From a bacterium (GTDB lineage Bacteria; Vulcanimicrobiota; JABDET01), in assembly GCA_021800275.1 (NCBI GenBank), contig JAJYZB010000006.1, forward strand, positions 86,192 to 150,191: a stretch of 64,000 bases of DNA. The letters are read 5' to 3'. Numbering within the stretch: position 1 is the stretch's first letter; each line of letters starts with the position of its first letter. The position numbers were made by a program, and so were the translations under genes. The notes below the pieces were generated by a model. That model had not been told where the DNA came from. It did not search any database and saw nothing but the letters and a program-made list of their open reading frames with translations. Shown piece by piece: positions 32,081 to 40,708 of the stretch.

Positions 32081-34165
32081 ATGAGTTTTAAATTAAAATC
32101 TCGATTTCGCTTTTTGGAGTTTTTTCTGATTTTGTTCTTAGGAATTGGGATGACGATTTTAGTGACCTGGCCCTTGGCCAAGAAGACAGGGATTTACTAC
32201 AATGATGCTCAAGACTATCCTTTAAATGGATGGATTTTGTGGTATGACCAGATGGCCATTAAAACAGGGAGAATCTTTCATCAGAAGCAGTACTTTGATG
32301 CTCCTCAAATGTATCCTCTTCCCGATACTCTTTGTTATTCGGAGAATATGTTTGTTCCTTCTTTGTTTTTTTCTCCAATTTACTGGATAACCCATGATTT
32401 AGTATTATCTGTTAATTGTTTTACTCTTTTGACGTTTGTGTTAAGTTTTCTTTCAGCGTATTACTGCATTAATTATTTTGTGAGGGACTGGCGGGCGAGT
32501 TTAGTAGGGGCAGCGATTTATGCGTTTAATCCCCTTACTTTGTCCAATTTTCCATCTGAGATTCAATTGATGAATAAGTATTTTCTTCCATTAATATTTT
32601 TGTTTGCTTATCGTTATTTTATGGAGCCGAACTGGAAGGATGGATTTTATTTCTGGCTGTTTTTTGTATTGAACGGGTTGTCTGTGATATATTTTGAGGT
32701 TTTTGCGGTTGTTCTGCTGCCCTTTTTTCTGCTGCCAATTTTTATTCACAGAGTTTCAAAAAAAGACTGGCTGTATTTTTGGAGGGTGGTAAAAGAAGGG
32801 TGGGCAGGTGTTTTTCTGCTCCCAGTTTTATTCTATTTTTATTTCCCCTATTTACAGTTTTCCAGAAAACAAGGCATAATTCGGCATTTGAATACCCTGA
32901 GACGTTATTCGGGAAGAATTTCGCAGTGGTTTTGTCCTCAGCGAAGGAACCTGCTTTATGGTCCTCTGAGTGGTAATATTCTGAGTTCACCACCCCATAG
33001 GATTCCTTTTGGATATTCACTTTTTCTAAATTTTCTGCCGATGATTTTATTTTTGTTTGGTTTTTCTTTTTTGTTTATTGGGTATAAGAAAAATGCAGTT
33101 GGAACAAAAAAAATCTTCTCTTGGTGCTATTTGTTTTTATTGTTATCTTCTTTTGTTTTAAGTTTTGGTCCTTTTTTTCTGGGCTGGAAAACAGATTATG
33201 GAAAATTGAAACTTCCTTTTTATTATCTTTATCGTTTGACTCCTCTTTTAAATGGAATTCGTTCTCCTCTGAGGTTTCAGTTTGTTTTTTACATCCCTTT
33301 TGCTCTTGTCGCGGCTTTTGGCGCCAGGTTTATTTTTAATCGAATTAGAGTGACAAAGCCAGGTTTTTTAGTCGCTTTTTTTCTATTTTTTATTCTTCTT
33401 GAGAATTATTCAGTGAGGCAGTATCGCGTCAGGTCCTTTATGCTCCAGTATCTTTCCACCAGGAAATCCAGGTTTCAGTTTTTGAGGCATCAAGTTACTT
33501 TACATTATCCTACTTTTATTTCTATTCTTCATCATTATAGGGTTAGAACTTTATTTGGGTTCGAGCCTATGTATTTAAATTGGGACACAGTAACAGGGGA
33601 GGTAATGATGAATGGATATTCCGGGTTTGCTCCTAATGACTGGTTGAATTTCATGGCCGCTGCGGAGAAAAATCTAGGAAAGGGAATTTTTAAAGAATTG
33701 AAAGCTTTAGGGGTGAATTTTGTGGTTATCCATAAGAATTTTATGCCTCCAAAAGAATTTCAATTATTTTATCAGAGGCATCGGTTACTGTACAAGCAGG
33801 GTTTAGTTTATCGAGGTAAAAATACGCTTGTTCTCAGTTTAAAAAAATATCATTTCAAGATTCATCTCTGCGATTTTCAAAAGGATTTTGTCAATGAAGG
33901 GCTGAGGCTTTATGCGATTAATGGAGAGCCCGCTTATGTTGTGGCAGATCTTAAGAATGAAGACAACTGCTATCTTGTGAGTAAATTTAACAGCAGTTAT
34001 TATCCTTTAACTGTTTGGACAGGGGGGCTAACCTATCATACCCATCTGATTCTGCCCTTTATTGTTCTCCCTTATCAGAAAATACAAGTTTATGGATATT
34101 TGAGAACTTTCAAACTTTCAACCAATCCTATTGGAAAATTTAAAGTTAATCTCAACTCTTTGTAA
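32081..34165 (+). CDS. Large GT-C-like membrane protein, paralog B
   Basis: The 694-residue protein is collinear with paralog A (29094-31193): about eleven helices, loop 1 with DYPLNGWILWYD, the shared PQMYPLPDTLCYSENMFVP block and a soluble C-terminal domain (GEVMMNGYSGFAPNDWL, FVVIHKNFMP). The ATG at 32081 follows GGAG. Identity with A is high up to about residue 258 (FPYLQFSRKQ), then drops to moderate in the remaining helices and the C-terminal domain. This fits different acceptor or donor choice on a shared membrane core. Exact reaction unknown. Confidence 0.77.
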   Translation: MSFKLKSRFRFLEFFLILFLGIGMTILVTWPLAKKTGIYYNDAQDYPLNGWILWYDQMAIKTGRIFHQKQYFDAPQMYPLPDTLCYSENMFVPSLFFSPIYWITHDLVLSVNCFTLLTFVLSFLSAYYCINYFVRDWRASLVGAAIYAFNPLTLSNFPSEIQLMNKYFLPLIFLFAYRYFMEPNWKDGFYFWLFFVLNGLSVIYFEVFAVVLLPFFLLPIFIHRVSKKDWLYFWRVVKEGWAGVFLLPVLFYFYFPYLQFSRKQGIIRHLNTLRRYSGRISQWFCPQRRNLLYGPLSGNILSSPPHRIPFGYSLFLNFLPMILFLFGFSFLFIGYKKNAVGTKKIFSWCYLFLLLSSFVLSFGPFFLGWKTDYGKLKLPFYYLYRLTPLLNGIRSPLRFQFVFYIPFALVAAFGARFIFNRIRVTKPGFLVAFFLFFILLENYSVRQYRVRSFMLQYLSTRKSRFQFLRHQVTLHYPTFISILHHYRVRTLFGFEPMYLNWDTVTGEVMMNGYSGFAPNDWLNFMAAAEKNLGKGIFKELKALGVNFVVIHKNFMPPKEFQLFYQRHRLLYKQGLVYRGKNTLVLSLKKYHFKIHLCDFQKDFVNEGLRLYAINGEPAYVVADLKNEDNCYLVSKFNSSYYPLTVWTGGLTYHTHLILPFIVLPYQKIQVYGYLRTFKLSTNPIGKFKVNLNSL

Positions 34166-34175
34166 ATTTCAACAT

Positions 34176-37082
34176 TCACACCACAATATTAATCAGTTTT
34201 TTCGGAATAACAATCACTTTTTTAATTTCTTTCCCATCGGTTTGACTTTTAATTTTGGTGAGATTCAAAGCTTTTGTTTTAATCTCTTCTTCTGGCAGAT
34301 TGGCAGGAATGATCAGATGGTCTTTCACTTTCCCATTGATCTGCACCACGAGTTCTACTTCTCCTTTTAAAGCAGCTCGAATCTGTTCTGCGGTTACAGG
34401 TTTGGCAGTGACAGAGGCTCCCTCTTTGTTTTGAGTATTTGCTGTGATTGTAACATCGGATGGAATTGAAATAGACGCACTTTTTAATATCAGCAGGGCT
34501 TTTTCATCAGGGGTGGGCCAGGGGGATTCAAAGATACTGGGAGGATTTTTTAACTTTTCCCAGAGTTCTTCAGCAAAATGGGGAGCAAAGGGACTCAATA
34601 GATGGGCAAAGATTTCGATGCATTTTTCTGCCTGCAGCTTTGAGACAGCTCCATTTTTTGTTTCTTCTTCCATGAGATTTAAAAGTTCCATGAGAGCAGC
34701 GACTGCTGTATGGAAAGAGAATCGTTCAAGATCCTCAGTTGCTTTTTGAATAGTGGCATGAAGTTTTATGTTTAATACTTCGGAATCAGAACCAGAGTAT
34801 TTGGATAATAGCTCTTGAGATGGACTTCCTGTCTGTCTGGATGTATCTTCTGACTGTCTGGCATTCTCTTCAGAAGTTTCCAGGACTGATTCTGCATATC
34901 TCCAGATTCGGTTTAAGAATCGGACCGCTCCTCCGACTCCTTCTTCATTCCATAAAAGTTCTTTTTCAGCAGGGGCTGCAAAAAACATGGCGATTCGAGC
35001 AGCATCTACTCCGAATTTTTCCATCAGATAAGCAGGACTGACCACATTTCCTTTGGATTTGCTCATGACCTCTCCGTGTTTGTCTAAAACCATGCCATGA
35101 TTGAAGAGTTTAAAAGCAGGTTCTTCAACAGAGACATATCCCATGTCATGAAGGACTTTAGTGATAAAACGGCAGTAAAGAAGATGACCTGTGGCATGTT
35201 CAACTCCTCCAATATATTGATCCACAGGCATCCACTGATCAGCTTTTTCAGGTGTAAAAGGGAGTTTATTGTTTTTTGAATCTGTGTAGCGGAGAAAATA
35301 CCAGGAAGAATCCACAAACGTATCCATGGTATCTGGATCTCGATGTGCCTGTCCACAACACTTTGGGCAGACTGTGACAAAAAATTCTTTAACATCTTCT
35401 AATGGAGATCTTCCCTGGGGAATAAAATTTTGAACGTTTTCAGGAAGTTTAACGGGGAGTTCTGATTCTGGAACAGGGACTGCGCCACAGGAAGAACAGT
35501 GAATAATCGGAATCGGGGTTCCCCAATATCTCTGTCGAGAAATGAGCCAGTCCCTCAATTTATATCGGATTTCGAAATCTCCGAGTTTTTTCTCTTTCAG
35601 TTTTTCAGTGACTTTTTTCTTTCCTTTTTCACTGTCAAGTCCACTGAATTCTCCCGAATTTATCATGATTCCAGGCTCTTCATAAGCCTGGGTGAATGGT
35701 TCATCAGTCTGCGTGGGTGGGTTTAACACTTTATAAGGAGATTCTTTAGACAGTTGTTTGAACAGTCGTCCAGGGATAGACTCACTAAGAGTTTCAGGGG
35801 AATAAGCGCTTTCAGTCTTTGGCTGATTGTCAGAAAGGAGTGTTTGCATAGAAACTTGTTCACGAGGAAGAATGACAGATTTAATCGGAAGCCTGTATTT
35901 TTGAGCAAACAAAAAATCTCTTTGATCATGGGCTGGAACCCCCATCACAATTCCTGTGCCGTATCCTGCTAAAACATAATCCGCGGTCCAGATTGGAACT
36001 TTTTCTCCAGTTAAAGGGTGCAGCGCATATCTTCCTGTGAAAACCCCATTTTTATCTCCTGCCGCTGTTCTCATCATTTCTGATTCCAGCACCGCTTTTT
36101 CAATAAAATTTAGAACTCCTTTTTCCTGTGGGAGATTTTTTGCCAATTCACGGGTCAGTGGATGTTCAGGGGCGATGCTGATAAAAGTTACTCCAAATAA
36201 GGTGTCTGGTCTTGTGGTAAAAACAGGAAGTTCGATCCCATCAGGGTCCAGTTTAAAAACAATTTTTGCTCCTTCACTTTTTCCGATCCAGTTTTTCTGC
36301 ATAGATTTAACATGTTCAGGCCATTCAATGGGCTTTCTTATCGGCGGGCTAACTCCATCGGAGTTCTGATCCTTCTGTTTTCTGCTTGATGCAGCATCGG
36401 GCACTGCTGTTGATTCCGAATCAGAATGATGTTCTGTTTCAAGAAGGGGATCTGGTTTCTCCCATTTTAAAGGCTTGTCCAGATCATTCAGCAGTCTTTC
36501 AGCATATTCTGTAATTTTAAAAAACCACTGCAGCAGCTCTTTTTTAGTTACCTGCTGATGGCATCTCCAGCAGGTTCCTTCTTGAACCTGCTCATTGGCT
36601 AAAACAGTTTTGCAGCCAGGGCACCAGTTGACAAGACTTTTTGCCTGATAAGCAAGCCCTTTTTCGAACATTTTTAAGAAAATCCACTGATTCCAGCGGT
36701 AGTAATCAGGCAGACAGGTGATGATCTCGCGATCCCAGTCATACGAAATTCCAACCTGTTTTAAAGTGGTTCGTGATACAGAGATATTGTTTAGGGTCCA
36801 TTCCTGCGGATGGATTTTCCGTTTAATGGCTGCTTCTTCTGCTGGCAGCCCAAATGCGTCCCATCCAAAAGGATGTAAAATATCATATCCCTGTTTTTTC
36901 TTGAATCGAGCAATCGCATCCCCAATGGTATAATTCCGAAAATGCCCAATATGGATATCTCCTGAAGGATAAGCAAACATTTCCAGGACATAATATTTTT
37001 TCTTTGGAGCGAGAGGAGTGGCAAAGATCTTTTTTTCTTCCCAAAAGCCCTGCCATTTTCTCTCTGCTTCTTGGAAATTCAT
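34176..37082 (-). CDS. leuS: Leucyl-tRNA synthetase with four extra low-complexity linkers
   Basis: The 968-residue LeuRS has the HIGH motif (44-47), zinc cysteines C154/C157 and C171/C174, the editing domain (TTRPDTLFGVTF, then GYGTGIVMGVPAHDQRD with D386), and MSKS at 673-676 (V-MSKS for KMSKS). Bacterial LeuRS is usually about 800-880 residues. The excess lies in four Ser/Thr/Glu/Gln/Pro-rich stretches at about 208-251, 408-460, 735-770 and 885-925, each at a domain junction. The frame is clean through all of them. The stop lies 10 bases from the convergent paralog B. No T-box leader was seen upstream. Confidence 0.97.
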   Translation of the reverse strand: MNFQEAERKWQGFWEEKKIFATPLAPKKKYYVLEMFAYPSGDIHIGHFRNYTIGDAIARFKKKQGYDILHPFGWDAFGLPAEEAAIKRKIHPQEWTLNNISVSRTTLKQVGISYDWDREIITCLPDYYRWNQWIFLKMFEKGLAYQAKSLVNWCPGCKTVLANEQVQEGTCWRCHQQVTKKELLQWFFKITEYAERLLNDLDKPLKWEKPDPLLETEHHSDSESTAVPDAASSRKQKDQNSDGVSPPIRKPIEWPEHVKSMQKNWIGKSEGAKIVFKLDPDGIELPVFTTRPDTLFGVTFISIAPEHPLTRELAKNLPQEKGVLNFIEKAVLESEMMRTAAGDKNGVFTGRYALHPLTGEKVPIWTADYVLAGYGTGIVMGVPAHDQRDFLFAQKYRLPIKSVILPREQVSMQTLLSDNQPKTESAYSPETLSESIPGRLFKQLSKESPYKVLNPPTQTDEPFTQAYEEPGIMINSGEFSGLDSEKGKKKVTEKLKEKKLGDFEIRYKLRDWLISRQRYWGTPIPIIHCSSCGAVPVPESELPVKLPENVQNFIPQGRSPLEDVKEFFVTVCPKCCGQAHRDPDTMDTFVDSSWYFLRYTDSKNNKLPFTPEKADQWMPVDQYIGGVEHATGHLLYCRFITKVLHDMGYVSVEEPAFKLFNHGMVLDKHGEVMSKSKGNVVSPAYLMEKFGVDAARIAMFFAAPAEKELLWNEEGVGGAVRFLNRIWRYAESVLETSEENARQSEDTSRQTGSPSQELLSKYSGSDSEVLNIKLHATIQKATEDLERFSFHTAVAALMELLNLMEEETKNGAVSKLQAEKCIEIFAHLLSPFAPHFAEELWEKLKNPPSIFESPWPTPDEKALLILKSASISIPSDVTITANTQNKEGASVTAKPVTAEQIRAALKGEVELVVQINGKVKDHLIIPANLPEEEIKTKALNLTKIKSQTDGKEIKKVIVIPKKLINIVV

Positions 37083-37368
37083 GCCACTCTTTTCGTCTTT
37101 TAACAGACTGCTTCCTTTGTTTGTTTATTATTGTTATTGTTCATTCCATTGAGTTCTCCATTTTAGTTTTTCCACCATTTTCGGTTACAAAAGTTTAACA
37201 CCTTGTGCATTGATTAAAAGATTAAAAGATGTTAGGATCAGGATAGATGTTGAAGCAAAAAATAAAGGGCACTTTTAGGAGACCCCTGTGATAGGGCAGC
37301 CATAGAACAGATGCTGAATGCTGCGAACTTCCCGCGGGGGGAGGAGAGAAAAAAGGAGAGAGGAGAAA
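37083..37368. other. Intergenic region upstream of leuS and the small ORF
   Basis: This part of a 507-base gap between leuS and the hypothetical gene at 37590 holds no long ORF. From about 37260 it becomes G-rich and has nested inverted segments (CCCCTGTGATAGGG, GCAGC/GCTGC, CTTCCC/GGGGAG), so a folded leader RNA before the small ORF is possible. I could not match it to a riboswitch class. Confidence 0.35.
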
Positions 37369-37473
37369 ATGAAAATAAAAGCTGAATTTCTAATTGGTCC
37401 ATCTAATATTTTTGAGTCGTTAGCTCTGGCTTCTTATTGTTTGATGACAAGGCTGACATTCTCGCAGCAGTAG
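37369..37473 (+). CDS. Candidate small protein, 34 residues
   Basis: A 35-codon frame (with stop) starts at ATG 37369 behind a very strong purine-rich ribosome site (AAAGGAGAGAGGAGAAA, 37353-37368). The peptide begins MKIKAEFLIGPSNIFE and continues with a mildly hydrophobic SLALASYCL and a C-terminal TRLTFSQQ. I do not recognise it. The strength and placement of the ribosome site are the main evidence. Conservation is untested. It could be a leader peptide for the gene at 37590, although that gene seems to have its own promoter. Confidence 0.4.
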   Translation: MKIKAEFLIGPSNIFESLALASYCLMTRLTFSQQ

Positions 37474-37528
37474 AACGCCACCTGGCTAAATGTTAACAAA
37501 TTTTTAACAAGGGGCTTTTAGATCCCTC

Positions 37529-37557
37529 TGGACACATTCTTCTGATCATGCTAAAAT
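37529..37557 (+). promoter_or_regulatory. Sigma70-type promoter before the hypothetical gene at 37590
   Basis: TGGACA (37529-37534) and TAAAAT (37552-37557) are 17 bases apart and lie 33 bases before the ATG at 37590. Just upstream, TGTTAAC and TTTTTAAC repeats at about 37493-37508 may be a regulatory site. Confidence 0.55.
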
Positions 37558-37589
37558 GTACCTGATAATTAAATAAGGGGGCATTTAAA

Positions 37590-38066
37590 ATGACGGACAT
37601 CAATCGGATTCCTGGATCTGCAAATAGAGTTCAAATAGGGCAGACGAATGCAGGACAGTCAAAGTCTGCAGCCAATATCGCGAGAAAAAAACAAATAGAA
37701 GATATCTGGAAATCAGCCACAGACGCTGTTGTAAAAGGAGAGCCTCAGAGCGGTCAAAAAAATGACATTAAGTCCTTTAAATCAGATATTGCGGGCAAAC
37801 CCGATCATGAGTTTACATACAAAACATTTATTAAAAACGGCACTTCATTCACTCCTATAGTTCTCCAGGGTGGATTTGCGGCTCCTTTGACAGCAGCTTT
37901 AATGGCAAGGGCACATATTCTCTCTTCTTCAGCTTCTCTTCAGTCAAAAGCTCCAGGAAAACCAGTTTTTGGCGCGCCGCAGTCTGCAGCAGGATTGACA
38001 GATGAAGGACTTGCTAATCTCCGCAGCTATGTTGATGGTGGAGCCAGCCTGACAAGCGCTTTATAA
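37590..38066 (+). CDS. Hypothetical protein, 158 residues
   Basis: I do not recognise the family. The protein has no cysteines, no signal peptide and no membrane helix. The first 35 residues (MTDINRIPGSANRVQIGQTN...) are polar and probably disordered. A charged central part (36-90) contains KQIEDIWKSATDAVVKGEP. A hydrophobic Ala-rich stretch around 92-118 (PIVLQGGFAAPLTAALMARA) is followed by a Ser/Ala/Gly-rich end with LTDEGLANLRSYVDGGASL. It has its own promoter and a GGGGG ribosome site, and stands alone. The leaderless polar start and Ala/Ser composition are compatible with a secreted effector or a structural protein, but this is a guess. Confidence 0.7.
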   Translation: MTDINRIPGSANRVQIGQTNAGQSKSAANIARKKQIEDIWKSATDAVVKGEPQSGQKNDIKSFKSDIAGKPDHEFTYKTFIKNGTSFTPIVLQGGFAAPLTAALMARAHILSSSASLQSKAPGKPVFGAPQSAAGLTDEGLANLRSYVDGGASLTSAL

Positions 38067-38200
38067 TTTTTTGATTTTATCTATCAAATAGTTTTGGGGG
38101 CGGTCCCTGCTTCTATTTTGTCTTTGAGATTGAAGGGATTTGCTCTCAGTCCAGCTAAAAAAAGGAAACTGGCTTTCTTAGGGAATGATCAAGAGCAGAT

Positions 38201-39175
38201 ATGAGTCAAAACCCTGAGTGGCTGGATTGGCTGAAAGAAAACTCAAGTTGGGTTTTTCCTGTCTCATTTTTAGTTATTTTCGTGGTTTTAGCAGGGTACT
38301 ATGTCTGGTATATTTCAGGGGAACGCCCCCCAACTTATTCCAGTTCTCTGAATCAAATTCCATTGAAACACCCCGTTTCTGTGGCGACCACTTCTTCAGG
38401 CAATTTGTATGCTGCTAATACAGGAGATAATCAAATAGATGAATTCTCTTCGACTGGGGTTCTTTTAAACAAGTGGGGGAGAACAGGATCTGCTCCAGGA
38501 GAATTTGAGCAGCCTTTTGGTTTAGCTGTCAGCCCGAATGGGAATCTTTATGTGACTGATAGAAACAATGATAGGGTTGAAAAATTTGCTCCGAATGGCA
38601 AATTTCTCCTGCAGTTCGGAGGGCTGGGAATTCATCCCGGAGAATTTGATTCTCCCATTGGGATTGCAGTTTCGGCAAGTGGCAGCGTGTATGTGGATGA
38701 TATGGGCAATAATCGGATCCAAAAGTTTGACTCTCAAGGACAATCCCTTTTAACCTGGGGGGGACCAGGCGACTCTCCCGGACAGTTTCAAAATCCCTGG
38801 GGCATTGCTGTCAGCCCGAAAGGAAATGTTTATGTGTGCGATACTTACAATAACCGAATTCAAGTTTTTACTCACAAAGGAAAATTCATTAGAGATTTTG
38901 GTTTTAAAGGGAAGCTGCCTGGAGAATTTGATTTGCCTACGTTTATTAAGATTGACTCTTCAGGGAACCTGTACATTGCTGATACTGGAAACTATCGGAT
39001 TCAGAAATTGACTCCAGAAGGACAGGTTGTCTGGACCTATGGAGGAGATAAAAGCTCAGGTATGATTTACGGACTATCTTTATTGGATCGGCATTTTTTA
39101 TTCGCGGCTTATTATTCTCGTTCTCAAGTTGTCAAGCTTAGACTCCATAACCTTGGAGATTTGATCCCGTTTTAA
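38201..39175 (+). CDS. NHL-repeat beta-propeller protein with membrane anchor
   Basis: The 324-residue protein has one N-terminal membrane helix (about 16-37) followed by a six-bladed NHL propeller. Blades repeat GEFEQPFGLAVSPNGNLYVTDRNNDRVEKF-type units: GxFxxPxGIAVxxxGxVYVxDxxNNRIQxF recurs at roughly 47-residue spacing. With the anchor facing out, the propeller would lie in the periplasm. NHL propellers bind proteins, glycans or lipids. The ligand here is unknown. Confidence 0.87.
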   Translation: MSQNPEWLDWLKENSSWVFPVSFLVIFVVLAGYYVWYISGERPPTYSSSLNQIPLKHPVSVATTSSGNLYAANTGDNQIDEFSSTGVLLNKWGRTGSAPGEFEQPFGLAVSPNGNLYVTDRNNDRVEKFAPNGKFLLQFGGLGIHPGEFDSPIGIAVSASGSVYVDDMGNNRIQKFDSQGQSLLTWGGPGDSPGQFQNPWGIAVSPKGNVYVCDTYNNRIQVFTHKGKFIRDFGFKGKLPGEFDLPTFIKIDSSGNLYIADTGNYRIQKLTPEGQVVWTYGGDKSSGMIYGLSLLDRHFLFAAYYSRSQVVKLRLHNLGDLIPF

Positions 39176-39245
39176 GAAGGCATTGTTCTGCTGAGAAATA
39201 AAAAGTTTAAAATAGGGAGCTATCCAGCATTTGTGACAAAAGTAC

Positions 39246-39274
39246 TTTCAATTAAAAATAGTTAATGATATAAT
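39246..39274 (+). promoter_or_regulatory. Promoter before the efflux operon
   Basis: TTTCAA (39246-39251) and a perfect TATAAT (39269-39274) are 17 bases apart, 137 bases before the start of the outer-membrane channel gene. The long leader has no evident gene. Confidence 0.5.
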
Positions 39275-39411
39275 GATTTGGATCTTGATTTTGGATTTTT
39301 GGTCAGTGATAAAAAAAGTTAGATTGGTGTTAGAACAGAACAGGATTGGTTAGAAAGCGTATGCAGATTGGACTTGAACGAGGTTCTTTGAGAGATGTTG
39401 AAGATGCGAAC

Positions 39412-40692
39412 ATGAATAAAGTTCTTAAAGGTTTGGCAGCTCTTGTTTTTTGCTTTCTTGTGCCTCGATTTTTTTGGGGAGCGGAGATTCAGAGAGTTTT
39501 GACGCTTTCTCAAGTGCTGAAAAGAGGAATCTCTTCGAATCCAGGATTAAAAGCGTTTAAAGCTGAATCTCAATCCGCTTTTTATCGCTATCGTTCTCTA
39601 AAATCGCTTCCAGGAATTATTTTCGCGGGAAGCTATTCCAATGGGAATAATGGAAATTTTACTCAGAGTGGGGTTCCACAAGATTTGAATGTTGGACTCT
39701 CTGAATCCTTTGGTCCTTTTGGCAGCATCTCTCAGGCGGGGAAAATTGGATTTCAAAGATATAAAATCACCCAGCAGAATTATGCTCTTGCAGACCTCTC
39801 TCTCGAGCAGTCTTTAAAAAATTCGTTTTACGATCTTCTTGCTTCTCAGGAGAAGTTGAAAGCTTCTCAAGAGAACTTAACTCTTGCCAATCGCCTGTAT
39901 CATCTGGTAAAAAAAGAGTATCAGGCAGGAGAAGTCCCTGAAACCGATCTGATTTCAGCCCGTATCCAGAAAGCTTCCAGCATCCAGATCCATCTTCAGA
40001 CTCAATCCCTTTTTAAACAAAATCAAACTGCTTTGAATGCGCTTTTAGCGTATCCCCCAAACCATCCCATCGTGGTTTCAGGAACTCTCAAGCTTCCCTA
40101 TCTCCCATACCTTTCTTCAAAAACACTTTATGCGCATATTCAAAATCATCCTGAAATTCGCGCCGCAGAACTGACAGTTCAAGCAGCGCGCAGTCAGACT
40201 GCTTTCATCCGAACCCAGTATTATCCTGCTCCCAGCATTTTTTACAACTACGATCTCAGCATAACTCCTTTCTGGGAGGTGGGACTGAATCTTCAGTTTC
40301 CGGTTTTTGATTTTGGTTCTCTTGGAAATCAGGTAAAATCCCAGGAAAAAACGGTGATTCAGGATCGTCAGGCATTAAAGCAGATCCGTCTAACTCTATT
40401 ATCAAAAGTGCAGTCCGCTTATACCGCTTATCAGAGTGATTATCAAAATGTTTTAACGTACCGTCAGAATGTGCTGCTGCCGTCTCTCCAATTGATGAAA
40501 ATGACAGAGTTTGGCTATAAAAAAGGGGCGCTTCCTTATTTGGTGGTGCTGCAGGCGCAGCAGACTTTAAGCAGAGCGAGATTTCATTATCTTTCCCTTT
40601 TGCTGCAAGGACATCAAGATCTGGATCTGCTAGAAGCGGCTGCAGGGAACGTTTTGCGAATCATTCATAAATCTTATGGGCATAAAAAATGA
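39412..40692 (+). CDS. TolC/CusC-like outer-membrane efflux protein
   Basis: The 426-residue protein starts with a signal peptide (MNKVLKGLAALVFCFLVPRFFWGA). I chose ATG 39412 because earlier in-frame starts would bury it. It has the two OEP halves: VLKRGISSNPGLKAFKAESQSA and AYIQNHPEIRAAELTV-like helix starts, long coiled-coil helices, and the FPVFDFGSLGNQVKSQE stretch in the second half. It should form the trimeric outer-membrane exit duct for the adaptor and pump encoded next. The spacing of 16 bases to the adaptor indicates an operon. Confidence 0.9.
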   Translation: MNKVLKGLAALVFCFLVPRFFWGAEIQRVLTLSQVLKRGISSNPGLKAFKAESQSAFYRYRSLKSLPGIIFAGSYSNGNNGNFTQSGVPQDLNVGLSESFGPFGSISQAGKIGFQRYKITQQNYALADLSLEQSLKNSFYDLLASQEKLKASQENLTLANRLYHLVKKEYQAGEVPETDLISARIQKASSIQIHLQTQSLFKQNQTALNALLAYPPNHPIVVSGTLKLPYLPYLSSKTLYAHIQNHPEIRAAELTVQAARSQTAFIRTQYYPAPSIFYNYDLSITPFWEVGLNLQFPVFDFGSLGNQVKSQEKTVIQDRQALKQIRLTLLSKVQSAYTAYQSDYQNVLTYRQNVLLPSLQLMKMTEFGYKKGALPYLVVLQAQQTLSRARFHYLSLLLQGHQDLDLLEAAAGNVLRIIHKSYGHKK

Positions 40693-40708
40693 TCATTAGA
40701 GGTGGAAA

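Noticed and set aside
37083..37368. Possible T-box or other riboswitch near leuS
   Set aside because: No T-box motif is seen on the leuS strand, and the G-rich stretch could not be matched to a known class.
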